Shown here in pieces: positions 44,992 through 54,084 of a DNA stretch of 64,000 nt. The notes beneath the pieces were generated by a model that saw only the letters and a list, made by a program, of their open reading frames with translations, did no database searches and was not told where the DNA came from. Origin of the DNA: Anaerolineae bacterium (lineage in GTDB: Bacteria > Chloroflexota > Anaerolineae > Aggregatilineales > Phototrophicaceae); the NCBI GenBank assembly GCA_022824465.1, contig JAJDZV010000007.1:186001-250000 (forward strand). Reading direction: 5' to 3'. Every line of letters starts with the position of its first letter. The stretch's first letter is position 1. The translations under genes and the position numbers were made by a program.

Positions 44992-45461
44992 TGTACGTCT
45001 TTGACACGAACAGCTTCTCGAAACTCTTCGGTTGTTATCCAATTGACCGTTTTCCTAGCCTTTGGGCAAGATTCGAGGCTATGTTGGCCAGCGGTAGAAT
45101 AATGTCTACTCGTGAAGTCATGGTTGAACTTGATGCTGGAAAACGAAGAACAGAAAATGCTCACAATTGGGCAAATGAGAATGAAAATCTATTCACGCCA
45201 TTGGTTGGTGAAGAGGCGGCCGTCGTCGCGAATATATTCCAAATTGAGCATTTTCAGCGAATCATGCTGCGGAAGCAAACAGTAGTCAGCACAAGTGCAG
45301 ACCCCTTTATCATTGCTCGCGCAACTGTTCTAGGCGGTACAGTTGTTACAGGAGAAAGCAAGCCGCCACATGGCGCTCGTATTCCAAACATTTGCGAGTT
45401 CTTCGGCGTAACTTGTGTCAAGCTGGACAGGTTAATGCAACTTGAGAACTGGATCTTCTGA
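44991..45461 (+). CDS. DUF4411 PIN-superfamily protein
   Basis: 156 residues. DUF4411 members carry PIN-like ribonuclease acidic residues: D5 in VFDTNSFS, E42 and E46 in TREVMVELD, D104 in SADPFIIARA and E122 in TGESK. It may be a site-specific RNase controlled by the preceding XRE-ImmA/IrrE protein, in toxin-antitoxin fashion. The ATG overlaps the upstream stop by one base. The composition is relatively AT-rich, as in the partner gene. Confidence 0.85.
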   Translation: MYVFDTNSFSKLFGCYPIDRFPSLWARFEAMLASGRIMSTREVMVELDAGKRRTENAHNWANENENLFTPLVGEEAAVVANIFQIEHFQRIMLRKQTVVSTSADPFIIARATVLGGTVVTGESKPPHGARIPNICEFFGVTCVKLDRLMQLENWIF

Positions 45462-45466
45462 CCACC

Positions 45467-46063
45467 ATGTCATCTCGAAGAACTCGCGGCCCCTCCCCCA
45501 CCCTACTCATCCTACTCATCCTGCCGCTCTTCGGCATCTTCGTCGCCCTGCTCATGCTCGCCCTGGAATCCGGCAGGCGACCCGCCCCCACACCGGCATT
45601 CCAACCCGCGCCGCCGCGCAGCGTGCTCAACTTCAAGGCGCCCGACTTTGAACTGCCGCTCCTCGATGGCTTGACGCTTGTCTCCCCCTCCGACTATGCT
45701 GGACGCCCGCTTTTCCTCAACTTCTGGGCGAGTTGGTGCGCGCCTTGCGTCCGTGAGCTGCCGGCGCTGGAAGAATTCGCCGCCGAGCACAGCGGAGACG
45801 AGAACGGTCCGGCTGTGCTCGCGATCAATCTGGGCGAGACTGCCGCCGTGATCAGCGGCTTTCTGGTTGAAATCGGCATCGTGAATCTGCCAGTCGCCAT
45901 GGACATCAACGAAGTGGTCAAGCGCGATTATGGCGTGCAAAACCTGCCGACTACCTTTGTCATTGATGCTGATGGCATGGTTCGTCACCTGAAACTTGGC
46001 GAAATGAAATACGAAGAGATGGACGTTTATCTGGCGGCGCTGGATGATGCGGCCGGGCAGTAA
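45467..46063 (+). CDS. TlpA/ResA-like membrane-anchored thioredoxin
   Basis: 198 residues. An N-terminal anchor (LLILLILPLFGIFVALLMLAL, about 11-31) exposes a thioredoxin domain outside the membrane. The redox motif is WASWCAPCVREL (C-x-x-C), with the cis-proline in LPTTFVID. It is likely a thiol-disulfide reductase for cytochrome c maturation or oxidative folding, the TlpA/ResA role. It starts only 5 bases after the PIN gene but is more GC-rich, so that junction probably marks the edge of the transferred pair. An SDR gene follows after 12 bases. Confidence 0.87.
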   Translation: MSSRRTRGPSPTLLILLILPLFGIFVALLMLALESGRRPAPTPAFQPAPPRSVLNFKAPDFELPLLDGLTLVSPSDYAGRPLFLNFWASWCAPCVRELPALEEFAAEHSGDENGPAVLAINLGETAAVISGFLVEIGIVNLPVAMDINEVVKRDYGVQNLPTTFVIDADGMVRHLKLGEMKYEEMDVYLAALDDAAGQ

Positions 46064-46075
46064 GGAGCGGCGGCG

Positions 46076-46828
46076 ATGCGCATCGATTTGAGCGGCAAAG
46101 TTGCTTTGGTGACGGGCTCAGCGCGCCGCGTCGGCCGGGCGATCGCGCTGGAGCTCGCCCGGCAGGGCGTGAATATCCTGGTGCATTACTATCGTGCCGA
46201 AGCAAGCGAAGCGCGCGATACCTTGCAGGCGATCAAGTCGCATGGCGTCGATGCCCATGGCTTATGCGCCGACCTCAGTCATATCGAGGGCGTGGATACG
46301 CTTTTCGCCGCCTTGCAAGAACGCTACGGGCGGCTGGACATTGCCGTGAACAACGCCTCCGTCTTCCAGAAGCGGACCTTGCTGGATGTGACGCTGGCGG
46401 AGTGGGACCAGACGATGGCCGTGAACTTGCGCGCGCCTTTTTTGATCACGCAGCGAGCGGCGGGCATCATGGCGGAGAATCCCTTGCCCGGTGGGGTGAT
46501 CATCAATATCTGCGATGCCGGCGCTGATGGCCCCTGGAAGGACTACCCGCATCATGGCATCAGCAAATCAGCTTTGTGGATGCTGACACAGGTCAGCGCG
46601 TTGACGCTTGGTCCATCGATCCGCGTCAATGCCATCGCCCCCGGACCAGTGATGAAGACCGCGGGCCGCGACATCACCGATGAAGACTGGGCGCGCGTCG
46701 GCGAGCGCAGCGTCTTGCGGCGCACCGGCAAGCCCGAAGATGTGGCGCGCGCGGTTGGATATCTCTGCCAGGAAGACCATATCACTGGCGAATTGCTGCA
46801 CGTCAACGCCGGAGAGCACCTGCGATAG
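46076..46828 (+). CDS. Pteridine reductase-like short-chain dehydrogenase with altered catalytic site
   Basis: 250 residues. The cofactor motif TGSARRVGRAIA is the pteridine-reductase/FolM form (TGxxxR) rather than TGxxxGIG. NNASVF follows and IINICDAGADG carries the aspartate that replaces serine in PTR1-type enzymes. The Y-x-x-x-K motif reads HGISK, so the catalytic tyrosine position is histidine (DYPHHGISKSAL). The C-terminal AIAPGPV and HITGELLHVNAG are normal. It may reduce a pterin or an unknown carbonyl through altered acid catalysis, or be inactive. Convergent with yitT. Confidence 0.8.
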   Translation: MRIDLSGKVALVTGSARRVGRAIALELARQGVNILVHYYRAEASEARDTLQAIKSHGVDAHGLCADLSHIEGVDTLFAALQERYGRLDIAVNNASVFQKRTLLDVTLAEWDQTMAVNLRAPFLITQRAAGIMAENPLPGGVIINICDAGADGPWKDYPHHGISKSALWMLTQVSALTLGPSIRVNAIAPGPVMKTAGRDITDEDWARVGERSVLRRTGKPEDVARAVGYLCQEDHITGELLHVNAGEHLR

Positions 46829-46829
46829 T

Positions 46830-47702
46830 TCACATCCCTTTGCGCCTGACGCGGCGGAAGCCAGCGCCATAAGCGGCGTGCCCCATGCCGATGACGATGA
46901 AAGCTTTGGGATCCACCTGCGAGATCTCGTCTTTCAAGTCCCGCACTTGCGATCGCGCAATCGTCACATAGAGCATCGTGCGGTCGGCGCCGGTGTATTC
47001 GCCTTTGATCTTCCAACTGGTGACACCGCGCTGCAGTCTGGTGAAAACGCGCTGTGAGATCTCCTCGGGCTTGTCCGTGATGATCATCGCTGTGCGTATT
47101 ACACTCGGTCCTTCCAGCACATAATCGGTGGCGAGCCCGGCGGTGAAAAGGGCGATGGCGGCGTAGAGCGCGCCTTCCCAGCCATAAACCAAGCCGGCGG
47201 CGATGATGATCAGCGTATCTGTGCACATGAACGTGGTGCTCATGGGGAAGCCGAAGCGGCGCTGTAAGATCAGCGCGAGCGTCGATGTGCCGCCGAAGGT
47301 CGCGCCGGCGCGATAGACCAGCCCGACGCCGATCCCGCCGGTTATGCCGCCGAAGAGGGCGTTGAGCATGCGGTCATCGCTTAGGCCGCCTTCGGGCGAC
47401 AGGGAACCCAGATTGTCAACCACGACCGAAAAGACCAGAATAATGCCTACGCTTCGCATGATGACGCGGGCGCCATTTGGCAGCAAGGCATAACCCGCCA
47501 GTTGGATCGGGATATTCAGCAGGAAGATCATCAAGCCTACGGGGGTATCGAACAACTCATTCAACAACGTCGAGGCGCCGGCGACGCCTGCCGGGGCGAT
47601 ATCAAGCGGCTGCAAGAAAACAGTCAGCGATATCGCGCCGATGACGATGCCCGTGGCTATCAAGGCATAGCGAATCAAATAGTCGCGCAGCTGGGACAGC
47701 AT
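46830..47702 (-). CDS. YitT family membrane protein with DUF2179 domain
   Basis: 290 residues. The N-terminal part has about five to six membrane segments (LIATGIVIGAISLTVFLQPL, GLMIFLLNIPIQLAGYALLP, IILVFSVVVDNLGS, GGITGGIGVGLVYRAGATFGG and two more). The C-terminal cytosolic DUF2179 domain has MIITDKPEEISQRVFTRLQRGVTSW. The family is widespread and little understood, with possible roles in spore or envelope physiology and transport. It is divergent from metA. Confidence 0.88.
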   Translation of the reverse strand: MLSQLRDYLIRYALIATGIVIGAISLTVFLQPLDIAPAGVAGASTLLNELFDTPVGLMIFLLNIPIQLAGYALLPNGARVIMRSVGIILVFSVVVDNLGSLSPEGGLSDDRMLNALFGGITGGIGVGLVYRAGATFGGTSTLALILQRRFGFPMSTTFMCTDTLIIIAAGLVYGWEGALYAAIALFTAGLATDYVLEGPSVIRTAMIITDKPEEISQRVFTRLQRGVTSWKIKGEYTGADRTMLYVTIARSQVRDLKDEISQVDPKAFIVIGMGHAAYGAGFRRVRRKGM

Positions 47703-47812
47703 CTGAATTTCTCCCTCGCAAAGCCGGGGACTTGAGCGAAGAGCCGATAATGTACTCTGCTTCTATTATAATATGCGCGATGCTTCGGATAAACGCTGCC
47801 AGCGCGAGAGCA

Positions 47813-47840
47813 TTGCCCGCCTGGATGTCAATGCTATACT
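47813..47840 (+). promoter_or_regulatory. Sigma-70-like promoter for metA
   Basis: TTGCCC (47813-47818), a 16-base spacer, then TATACT (47835-47840) preceded by TGC (extended -10). The ATG at 47887 is 47 bases downstream. I see no SAM riboswitch or T-box. Confidence 0.45.
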
Positions 47841-47886
47841 GTGGACTCAGATTCGTGGCTCTCATACCGAATGGAGCGAAACGTCC

Positions 47887-48951
47887 ATGCCCTTAGTCGC
47901 CCATACGCCATTGCCCAGTTTCGAGCGCTTGCGTCAGCATGGTCAAGAAGTGCTGACGCTTTCCCGCGCCTTGAAGCAGGATATTCGCGAACTTCATATT
48001 GGACTGCTAAATATGATGCCGGACGCCGCGCTGCAAATCACGGAGCGGCAATTCATGCGATTGGTAGGCAATAGCAACCAGATTGCCCAATTCTATGTCC
48101 ACGTCTTTTCGGTGCCGGGCTTGGAGCGCAGCCCGGAGACGCAAGCCTACATAGACGAATACTACACAAGTTTCGAGCAGGTGCAGCAGGATGGATTGGA
48201 CGCGCTGATCATCACCGGCGCCAATGTCGCTAACCCGAGCCTCGATCAAGAAGACTTCTGGCAGCCCTTGACCGAGGTCATCGAATGGGCTGGGGAGAAT
48301 GTCACCTCGACGCTCTGCTCTTGCCTGTCGACCCATGCGCTGATGAAGTACTTCTATCGGATTGACCGCATCAAGCGCGGCAGAAAGAAATGGGGCGTGT
48401 TTGAGCATCGCGTCACTCAGCCGAATCACCCGCTGCTGCGCGAGATCAACACCCGCTTTGATGTGCCGCATTCGCGCTGGAACACGATAACCCGCGAGCA
48501 AATTGAGGGCGCCGGTTTGACGGTACTGATCCAAAGCTTCGATGGTGAAGTGCACATGGTCGTCAGCCCCGATCAACTGCGGATGGTCTATTTTCAAGGG
48601 CACCCTGAATACGATATCAACAGCTTGCTGAAAGAATACAAGCGCGATTTGCTCGGGTATTTTCACGGCGCGAATCCGCAGCCGCCTTACCCGGAGAATT
48701 ATTTTCCGCTCGAAGCGCGCGAGATTGCCGAACGTTACATCCGGAAAGCGCAGCTGGCGCTGGAAAATGGCGGGGACTTGCCGGTCTTCCCGGAGAACGA
48801 TTTCTCGCCCTTGCTTGACAACACCTGGGGCGATACTGCCAAGGCGATCTTCAACAATTGGTTAGGCTCGGTCTACCAGGTAACAAGCGTCGAACGCCAC
48901 GTGCCTTTCGACGAAAGCGTCGACCCGGACAATCCGCTCGGCGTCTTGTGA
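47887..48951 (+). CDS. metA: Homoserine O-acyltransferase, MetA family
   Basis: 354 residues, longer than E. coli MetA (309). It transfers an acyl group to homoserine, the first step of methionine synthesis. The catalytic cysteine corresponds to C146 in TSTLCSCLSTH; the histidine/glutamate pair lies in QGHPEYD. Other family segments: LNMMPDAALQITERQFMRL, SWGVFEH and PHSRWN. At the E. coli succinyl-specificity site (glutamate in GLVEF), this protein has serine (ANPSL). Succinyl versus acetyl use is therefore uncertain. The in-frame extension to 47773 lacks coding signals, so ATG 47887 is used. Confidence 0.88.
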   Translation: MPLVAHTPLPSFERLRQHGQEVLTLSRALKQDIRELHIGLLNMMPDAALQITERQFMRLVGNSNQIAQFYVHVFSVPGLERSPETQAYIDEYYTSFEQVQQDGLDALIITGANVANPSLDQEDFWQPLTEVIEWAGENVTSTLCSCLSTHALMKYFYRIDRIKRGRKKWGVFEHRVTQPNHPLLREINTRFDVPHSRWNTITREQIEGAGLTVLIQSFDGEVHMVVSPDQLRMVYFQGHPEYDINSLLKEYKRDLLGYFHGANPQPPYPENYFPLEAREIAERYIRKAQLALENGGDLPVFPENDFSPLLDNTWGDTAKAIFNNWLGSVYQVTSVERHVPFDESVDPDNPLGVL

Positions 48952-48999
48952 GCCCAGCGGCGGCACGCGCCAACTGTCAGGTAAGGAGCAACGCCAATC

Positions 49000-49833
49000 A
49001 TGCCACTGCTAACAGCTGAAGACTACACACGATTCGCGCCGGTCGAGCCCCATTTCCGCTATGTCTACGGCGCTGATTCACAGCAATTCGCAGAGCTCAC
49101 TTTGCCGCGTAGGCCAGGGCCGCATTCGGTCATCGTCTTGGTTCACGGCGGCGGCTACCGCGACGTCTATGACCTCCGTCCTCTGGGCGGCGTTGTCGAG
49201 GCGCTGGCCAACGAGGGTTTCGCCGTCTGGAACATTGAGTATCGGCGCGCGGGAAACGGCGGCGACTTTCCCAATATGTTCCTGGACGTCGGCGCCGCAA
49301 CGGACCATTTGCAGGAGATCGCTGCCGAGCGCGAACTAGATCTCAAAGGCGTCATCACCGTTGGGCATTCCGCCGGCGGTCACCTTGCGCTTTGGCTCGC
49401 CGGAAGAAAGCAGATTGCAGAATCCAGCGCAGTGTATCGCGCGGAACCTTTGCCGATTGCCGGCGTCATCGGGCTGGCGCCTCTCGCCGATATCGCAGAC
49501 GCGCTCGAGAATGACACCGGCGGGTCGCCCTTGCTTACGGTCTTGGGCGGGTCGCTGCCGCGGGCGCAGGCGAATCTGCCGGCGGTCTCGCCAGCGGAAT
49601 TGCTGCCGCTGGGCGTCCCGCAAATCCACATTGTGGGTTCGGAGGACAAGGTGATGCGGGCGAATCTAAGGCGCTATGTCACTGCATCGTTAGACGCCGG
49701 CGACGAAATTGAACTCGTCGAGATTGCTGACGCCGGCCACTTCGAGATCGTCGCCGTCGACGCGCCGGAATGGCAATACGTCATCCAAGCGGTAAGGCGT
49801 TTGCGTGGCGCGGTCGCGGTCGCTTTGCGCTAA
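49000..49833 (+). CDS. Alpha/beta hydrolase (esterase/arylformamidase-like)
   Basis: 277 residues. The oxyanion HGG motif is LVHGGGYRDVYDLRP, the nucleophile serine lies in GHSAGGHLALWL, and an aspartate in VGSEDKV plus a late histidine in DAGHFEIV complete the triad. The layout is that of the hormone-sensitive-lipase/BD-FAE and kynurenine formamidase group. No signal peptide, so cytoplasmic. The likely start is the ATG at 49000, with AAGGAG 12 bases upstream. A substrate is not indicated by the neighbours. Confidence 0.85.
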   Translation: MPLLTAEDYTRFAPVEPHFRYVYGADSQQFAELTLPRRPGPHSVIVLVHGGGYRDVYDLRPLGGVVEALANEGFAVWNIEYRRAGNGGDFPNMFLDVGAATDHLQEIAAERELDLKGVITVGHSAGGHLALWLAGRKQIAESSAVYRAEPLPIAGVIGLAPLADIADALENDTGGSPLLTVLGGSLPRAQANLPAVSPAELLPLGVPQIHIVGSEDKVMRANLRRYVTASLDAGDEIELVEIADAGHFEIVAVDAPEWQYVIQAVRRLRGAVAVALR

Positions 49834-49893
49834 GCGCGAATCCAAGTTATGCTACATATTACGGCTTGTTAACTTGTTAGAGAGGCGCTCAAC

Positions 49894-50304
49894 GTGATAG
49901 TTCGGCTCGCGCATGTCTGCATCGGCGCCACCGATCTGGCGGCCGCGGAAGACTTTTACGTCGGGAGACTGGGCATGGAATTGGCTTTTGAGTTCGTCCG
50001 CGCGGGCGAGCGCATTGGCTTTTATGTCAAGGCTGGCGAAGGCACCTTCATTGAAGTATTTGCCGACGCTGATGCGCAAGACGCGGCGCGCCCGCGTATC
50101 AAGCATTTCTGCCTCGAAGTAGAGGATTTGGACGCCGTCTTGAAGACCTTGGCCAGCCGAGGCGTCGAGGCATCGGACAAGAAGCTGGGCGCCGACAATG
50201 CCTGGCAAGCCTGGACCGTCGACCCGAGCGGCGTGCGAATCGAGTTGATGCAGTATCAAAGGGACAGCGCGCAGTTCACCGGCGCCAACGTCGACCTCGA
50301 TTAG
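49894..50304 (+). CDS. VOC family (glyoxalase/dioxygenase-fold) protein
   Basis: 136 residues of the vicinal oxygen chelate superfamily. Two beta-alpha-beta-beta-beta modules are visible: VRLAHVCIGATDLAAAEDFYVGRLGMELAFEF, and IKHFCLEVEDLDAVLKTLASRGVEAS. Metal ligands fit H7 in AHVCIG, E58-like in GTFIEVF, H70-like in KHFCLEV and the late E in GVRIELMQY. GTG start with GAGAGG nearby. Lactoylglutathione-lyase-like, but the substrate is open. Confidence 0.85.
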   Translation: MIVRLAHVCIGATDLAAAEDFYVGRLGMELAFEFVRAGERIGFYVKAGEGTFIEVFADADAQDAARPRIKHFCLEVEDLDAVLKTLASRGVEASDKKLGADNAWQAWTVDPSGVRIELMQYQRDSAQFTGANVDLD

Positions 50305-50398
50305 CAAGGCGTTTGGATTTGGAGCTCGGCGCAACCCAGTTCCACCCGGGACGGCGCAGCATCTTCTTCGGCATGCTTAACCAGCGAATGTACTCATT

Positions 50399-52519
50399 GT
50401 GAGTCAGTTTACTTCACAAACTATTGATAGAGAGGCGTTTTCGTCGCAAGACGCCTTTTATGCGCGGACGGTGGTTGTGCCGATGGGACGCCCCGATACG
50501 GCGGCCGAGATGCTGCGTATCGCTGGCGAAATGGTCCACCCGACTCACGGCTTGGTCATCGCATTGGTCATCTCCATTGGCAATGTCGAACAAGCGCACG
50601 CCGTCAGCGATCAAGTACAAGATGTTGTTGATCAGTTTCGCGAGACCGACGCCGGGCACCATGTGGAGTTGATGACAGAGCTAGCTGTCAGCGTGTCGCG
50701 CGGGATCCTGGATGTCGCCCGCGAGCGCAACGCCGATGTCATCTTGCTCGGCGTGCAGCGGACGACGCATGGCCGCGTGAAGCTCGGCACGGTAGTGGAG
50801 AATGTGATCGCCACGGCGCCATGCGGCGTATTGATCTACCGCAGCGCCCCGCGCGCGCAATTCGACCGGGTGGTCGTGCCGGTCGACGGCAGCCTTTCCT
50901 CAACGATCGCCATGAAGCTCAGCGTCAGTTTTGCGCTTCATCATGACCTCCCGGTGCGTCAACTGCGCGTTCAATCCGATTATCACTACAACCCGGAGCA
51001 TGAGGCAGCGATCAAACGCTATGAGGATCATTTGCCGCGCGACCGAGACTTGAAATCCCAAATCATTACGGGACGCTCGCCCGCGGAAGAAATCGTGCAG
51101 AGCATGACAGCGGCCGACCTGCTAGTCATGGGCTTCTCGCAGAAGACCGATTTCGAGCGCCATCTCTTCAATGATTTGAGCAACCAACTGCTTAACACGG
51201 CGCCGGGACCGGTGATCATGATTTCGCAGATAGAGTGGCATCGGGGCATCCGCGGGGCGATAGAGCACAGTGTTGCGCGCTTAAACCCGCAACTGACTTT
51301 GGTTGAGCAGAATGAACTCATCTGGGCGGCGCAAAAGAGCGCAAGCAACAATCTTGATTACATCGTGATGATCGTGCTGTCGGCGGCCTTGGCTACCCTT
51401 GGCTTGTTGACCAACAGCGCGGCTGTCATCATTGGCGCCATGCTGGTTGCGCCCTTGATGTCGCCGCTATCAAGTTTTTCCACCGGCATGGCCACCGGTA
51501 TTATACCCCTCACCCGGCGCGCCAGCGTGACGCTTTTCGTCGGCGTGACGCTCGCCCTGCTCATCTCCATTGTGATGGGCGTACTCCTGCCGATAGACAC
51601 ACCCACAGACGAGATGCTGGCGCGCGGCAGCCCCAACCTGCTGGACGCCGCCATCGCGCTGGTATCCGGCTGGGTTGCTGCTTATGCGACTGCCCGCAAA
51701 GGGATCCCGGCCGCTCTGGCTGGCGTGGCGATCGCCGCCGCCTTGATGCCGCCGATCTGCACAATCGGCTTGGGGATCGCGCTGGGCGATATCAGCCTGG
51801 CGATCGGCGCGAATCTGCTTTTTCTGGCGAATATCGCTTTCATCATCGCGGCGCAATACATCACCTTCTTGTGGATGGGCATGCACCCCACCCAAGCGCG
51901 CGAAGGCGCCACGCTCAACCAGTCGCGCGCCTGGTGGTTTGTGCTCTTTGCGATCACCGTCATTATCCTCCTGGTCTTCGCGCGTTTGGGCTCGCAAGCG
52001 GTGGACGAAGCGCATATTCGCGAGCGGCTGCAAGCGGAAGCCTTTCATGGCGCGACAGTTGTCGAGTATCAAGTCATCACATCCGTGCCGTTGGAAGTGC
52101 TCTTGATCGTGCAGTCCGATCATCCGATCACGCCGGAGGAAGTCTCGGCCGCCCAGTTGCTGATTGATGAGCTCTATCGACAAAACGTCGATTTGACGGT
52201 TGTTGAGCGGCAAGTCGTGCTTCCGCTTGATCCCCTGGCGGAAGCCGCGAGCGCGATTCTGCAAGATACGCTGCCGCGCGCCAGCATCAGCGATGTCTCG
52301 GTTGACCGGGAAGACGGCAAATGGGTCCGGGCGACGGTCAGCGATCTTGAGCCTCCGGCACATGCTGACCTTGAAATAGCGCGGAACATGATTAGCGCGG
52401 TCGCGGATGCCGACATCGCGTTGGAGATCGCGTTTCAGCAAACGATGCAAATTGTGGCTCAACCGATCACGGTCGCCGTCGAAGCCCAATCCAGCGGCGA
52501 AACTGAAGAGTCGCCTTAG
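50399..52519 (+). CDS. Double universal stress domain fused to DUF389 membrane protein
   Basis: 706 residues. Two UspA-like domains occupy about 23-150 and 160-285. The first includes VILLGVQRTTHGRVKLGTVVENVIATAPCGVLI, an ATP-binding-like GxxG...S/T pattern. The membrane region of DUF389 covers about 320-520, with at least five segments (YIVMIVLSAALATLGLLTNSAAVIIGAMLVAPLMSP, then VTLFVGVTLALLISIVMG and others). A hydrophilic C-terminal 150 residues follow. The function of DUF389 is not known; fusion to Usp domains suggests a nucleotide-sensing transporter or channel. GTG start with no strong ribosome site. Confidence 0.85.
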   Translation: MSQFTSQTIDREAFSSQDAFYARTVVVPMGRPDTAAEMLRIAGEMVHPTHGLVIALVISIGNVEQAHAVSDQVQDVVDQFRETDAGHHVELMTELAVSVSRGILDVARERNADVILLGVQRTTHGRVKLGTVVENVIATAPCGVLIYRSAPRAQFDRVVVPVDGSLSSTIAMKLSVSFALHHDLPVRQLRVQSDYHYNPEHEAAIKRYEDHLPRDRDLKSQIITGRSPAEEIVQSMTAADLLVMGFSQKTDFERHLFNDLSNQLLNTAPGPVIMISQIEWHRGIRGAIEHSVARLNPQLTLVEQNELIWAAQKSASNNLDYIVMIVLSAALATLGLLTNSAAVIIGAMLVAPLMSPLSSFSTGMATGIIPLTRRASVTLFVGVTLALLISIVMGVLLPIDTPTDEMLARGSPNLLDAAIALVSGWVAAYATARKGIPAALAGVAIAAALMPPICTIGLGIALGDISLAIGANLLFLANIAFIIAAQYITFLWMGMHPTQAREGATLNQSRAWWFVLFAITVIILLVFARLGSQAVDEAHIRERLQAEAFHGATVVEYQVITSVPLEVLLIVQSDHPITPEEVSAAQLLIDELYRQNVDLTVVERQVVLPLDPLAEAASAILQDTLPRASISDVSVDREDGKWVRATVSDLEPPAHADLEIARNMISAVADADIALEIAFQQTMQIVAQPITVAVEAQSSGETEESP

Positions 52520-54063
52520 GCGTCGCGATTAACTCGAGCTTGCAGTATCGCGTCAATGGCATCGTCCTCGGTCGGCAGCCACTCGGCGCGTATCTCTGAG
52601 CCAGCATCGACCAGGAGCTTGATACTGGCTGCGAAATCGCCATCAGCGCGCCAACTGTGCCGCCGGCCATAAAGACAGGTGGTCAAGGGCGTGCCGCCGT
52701 ATCCATTCAGCCAGCTTAGCGGCGGCGCCGCATCGGCATCGAGGAGAATCGCGATCACATCGGCGAAGCCGTGGAAGGCGGCTGCATGCAATGGCATCAT
52801 GCGGTCGTCGTCGTAAACGTGCAGGTCAAAACCGAGTGACGCCATCGTTTCGACAGCCTCGACCTGGTTGGTCCAGGCGGCATAGATCAGCTGCCGGCGA
52901 TCCGCCTCCGGCATTTCCGCTATGATGTCCGGTTGCGCCGCCAGGATCCGCTCCGCCGCCTCCATATTGGCTTCCGCGCAGTGAGCCAACAGCCGTACAT
53001 CAAGCGGGCTCTGCTCAATAAGATACGTGAAGATTTCGGCGTGTCCGTATTCCAGCGCGACCTGATGCGGCGATAAGCCAGCGGCGTTAAAGGTGTAGAC
53101 ATACTGATGCGAACCATCGGCTTTTGGCGCCAGGTTATAGCCCCGGCCATTGACCCGCGCTCGGATGGCAAATGGATGCTCCGCGAGCGCCTGTTTAACC
53201 AGGTCCAGATCGCCGAGGATCACAGCGGCGAAGATATCGACTGCTGCGCCGCGCTTGACCAATTCGCGGGCGGCATCCGTGTTGCGCGCGCCAAGCTGCC
53301 ATTGCAGGGGCGTCGATGCGTGATCCAGATCGCGCGCTTCCAGGTCGGCGCCACGCTCAATCAGCCAGTCCATCACCGCTGGATCGCTCGCGTAATGCAG
53401 CGGCTGCTTGCCATCGCCGCCGCGCTGGTGAATGATGGCAGGATTCTGCTGAAAGGCCGCCGCCAGCCAATCGAGCCAGCCCTGCTCGGCCGCCGCGTGC
53501 ACGGTGACCTCCGCGCCACGCTCAATGAGCTGCTCGACCGCTTCCGCCGATATCACCTCAAGAATATGGAAGTCGCCCGCCCACCAGTGCGATTTGGCGT
53601 TGATATCAGCGCCGTGTTTGAGCAGCGCATCCACGACATCCATATTTTCCTTCGCGACGATTAGCGCGGTCGAGCCGAAGTAGAAATGCGGATCATCCAG
53701 CGTGTCGCGCAATTCCGGCTTGGCTGACAGCAAGGCATCAAGCTCCTCAGCGTCCCCCGCGTTTACCAGTTGCTTGAATTGCTCAAGCGCGTCGCCATAA
53801 TTATGCTCTTGCAGCTTGATTTTGAGGCGCAATTCGCCCCAGCTTTGCGCGTCGTTTTCGCGGGCGATGATGGTTCGCGCGTCTCTCAGCGTCAGCGGGA
53901 ATGCGCCTGCCTCTGCGCGCGCGCCAAATTTGACCTGCGGCAGATGCTGGTGGACGCGGTCGATGGCGGTAGCGTCGCCGGCTTCAAATGCGGAAAGCAA
54001 TTCATCCGCCGCGTTGATTAAGTCCGCAGGGCTTGGTTGCGTCTGTATTTTCGCGTCCATCAT
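52516..54063 (-). CDS. Ankyrin repeat protein
   Basis: 515 residues. Recurrent ankyrin units: STALIVAKENMDVVDALLKHGADINAKS, KQPLHYASDPAVMDWLIERGADLEARD, ASTPLQWQLGARNTDAARELVKRGAAVDI, SPHQVALEYGHAEIFTYLIEQS and MMPLHAAAFHGFADVIAILLDADA. There is no signal peptide, so probably cytoplasmic, with protein-protein binding as the general role. The N-terminal ~85 residues are helical and without recognised domain. Its stop overlaps the end of the convergent USP-DUF389 gene by 4 bases. It precedes the threonine dehydratase-like gene's 3' end on the same strand by about 20 bases, suggesting cotranscription. Confidence 0.85.
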   Translation of the reverse strand: MMDAKIQTQPSPADLINAADELLSAFEAGDATAIDRVHQHLPQVKFGARAEAGAFPLTLRDARTIIARENDAQSWGELRLKIKLQEHNYGDALEQFKQLVNAGDAEELDALLSAKPELRDTLDDPHFYFGSTALIVAKENMDVVDALLKHGADINAKSHWWAGDFHILEVISAEAVEQLIERGAEVTVHAAAEQGWLDWLAAAFQQNPAIIHQRGGDGKQPLHYASDPAVMDWLIERGADLEARDLDHASTPLQWQLGARNTDAARELVKRGAAVDIFAAVILGDLDLVKQALAEHPFAIRARVNGRGYNLAPKADGSHQYVYTFNAAGLSPHQVALEYGHAEIFTYLIEQSPLDVRLLAHCAEANMEAAERILAAQPDIIAEMPEADRRQLIYAAWTNQVEAVETMASLGFDLHVYDDDRMMPLHAAAFHGFADVIAILLDADAAPPLSWLNGYGGTPLTTCLYGRRHSWRADGDFAASIKLLVDAGSEIRAEWLPTEDDAIDAILQARVNRDA

Positions 54064-54084
54064 TCGTCTCCGAGCGCTATGCCG

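Noticed and set aside
47773..47886. 38-codon extension of metA
   Set aside because: It covers the promoter boxes (47813-47840), and the conserved MetA start is at 47887.
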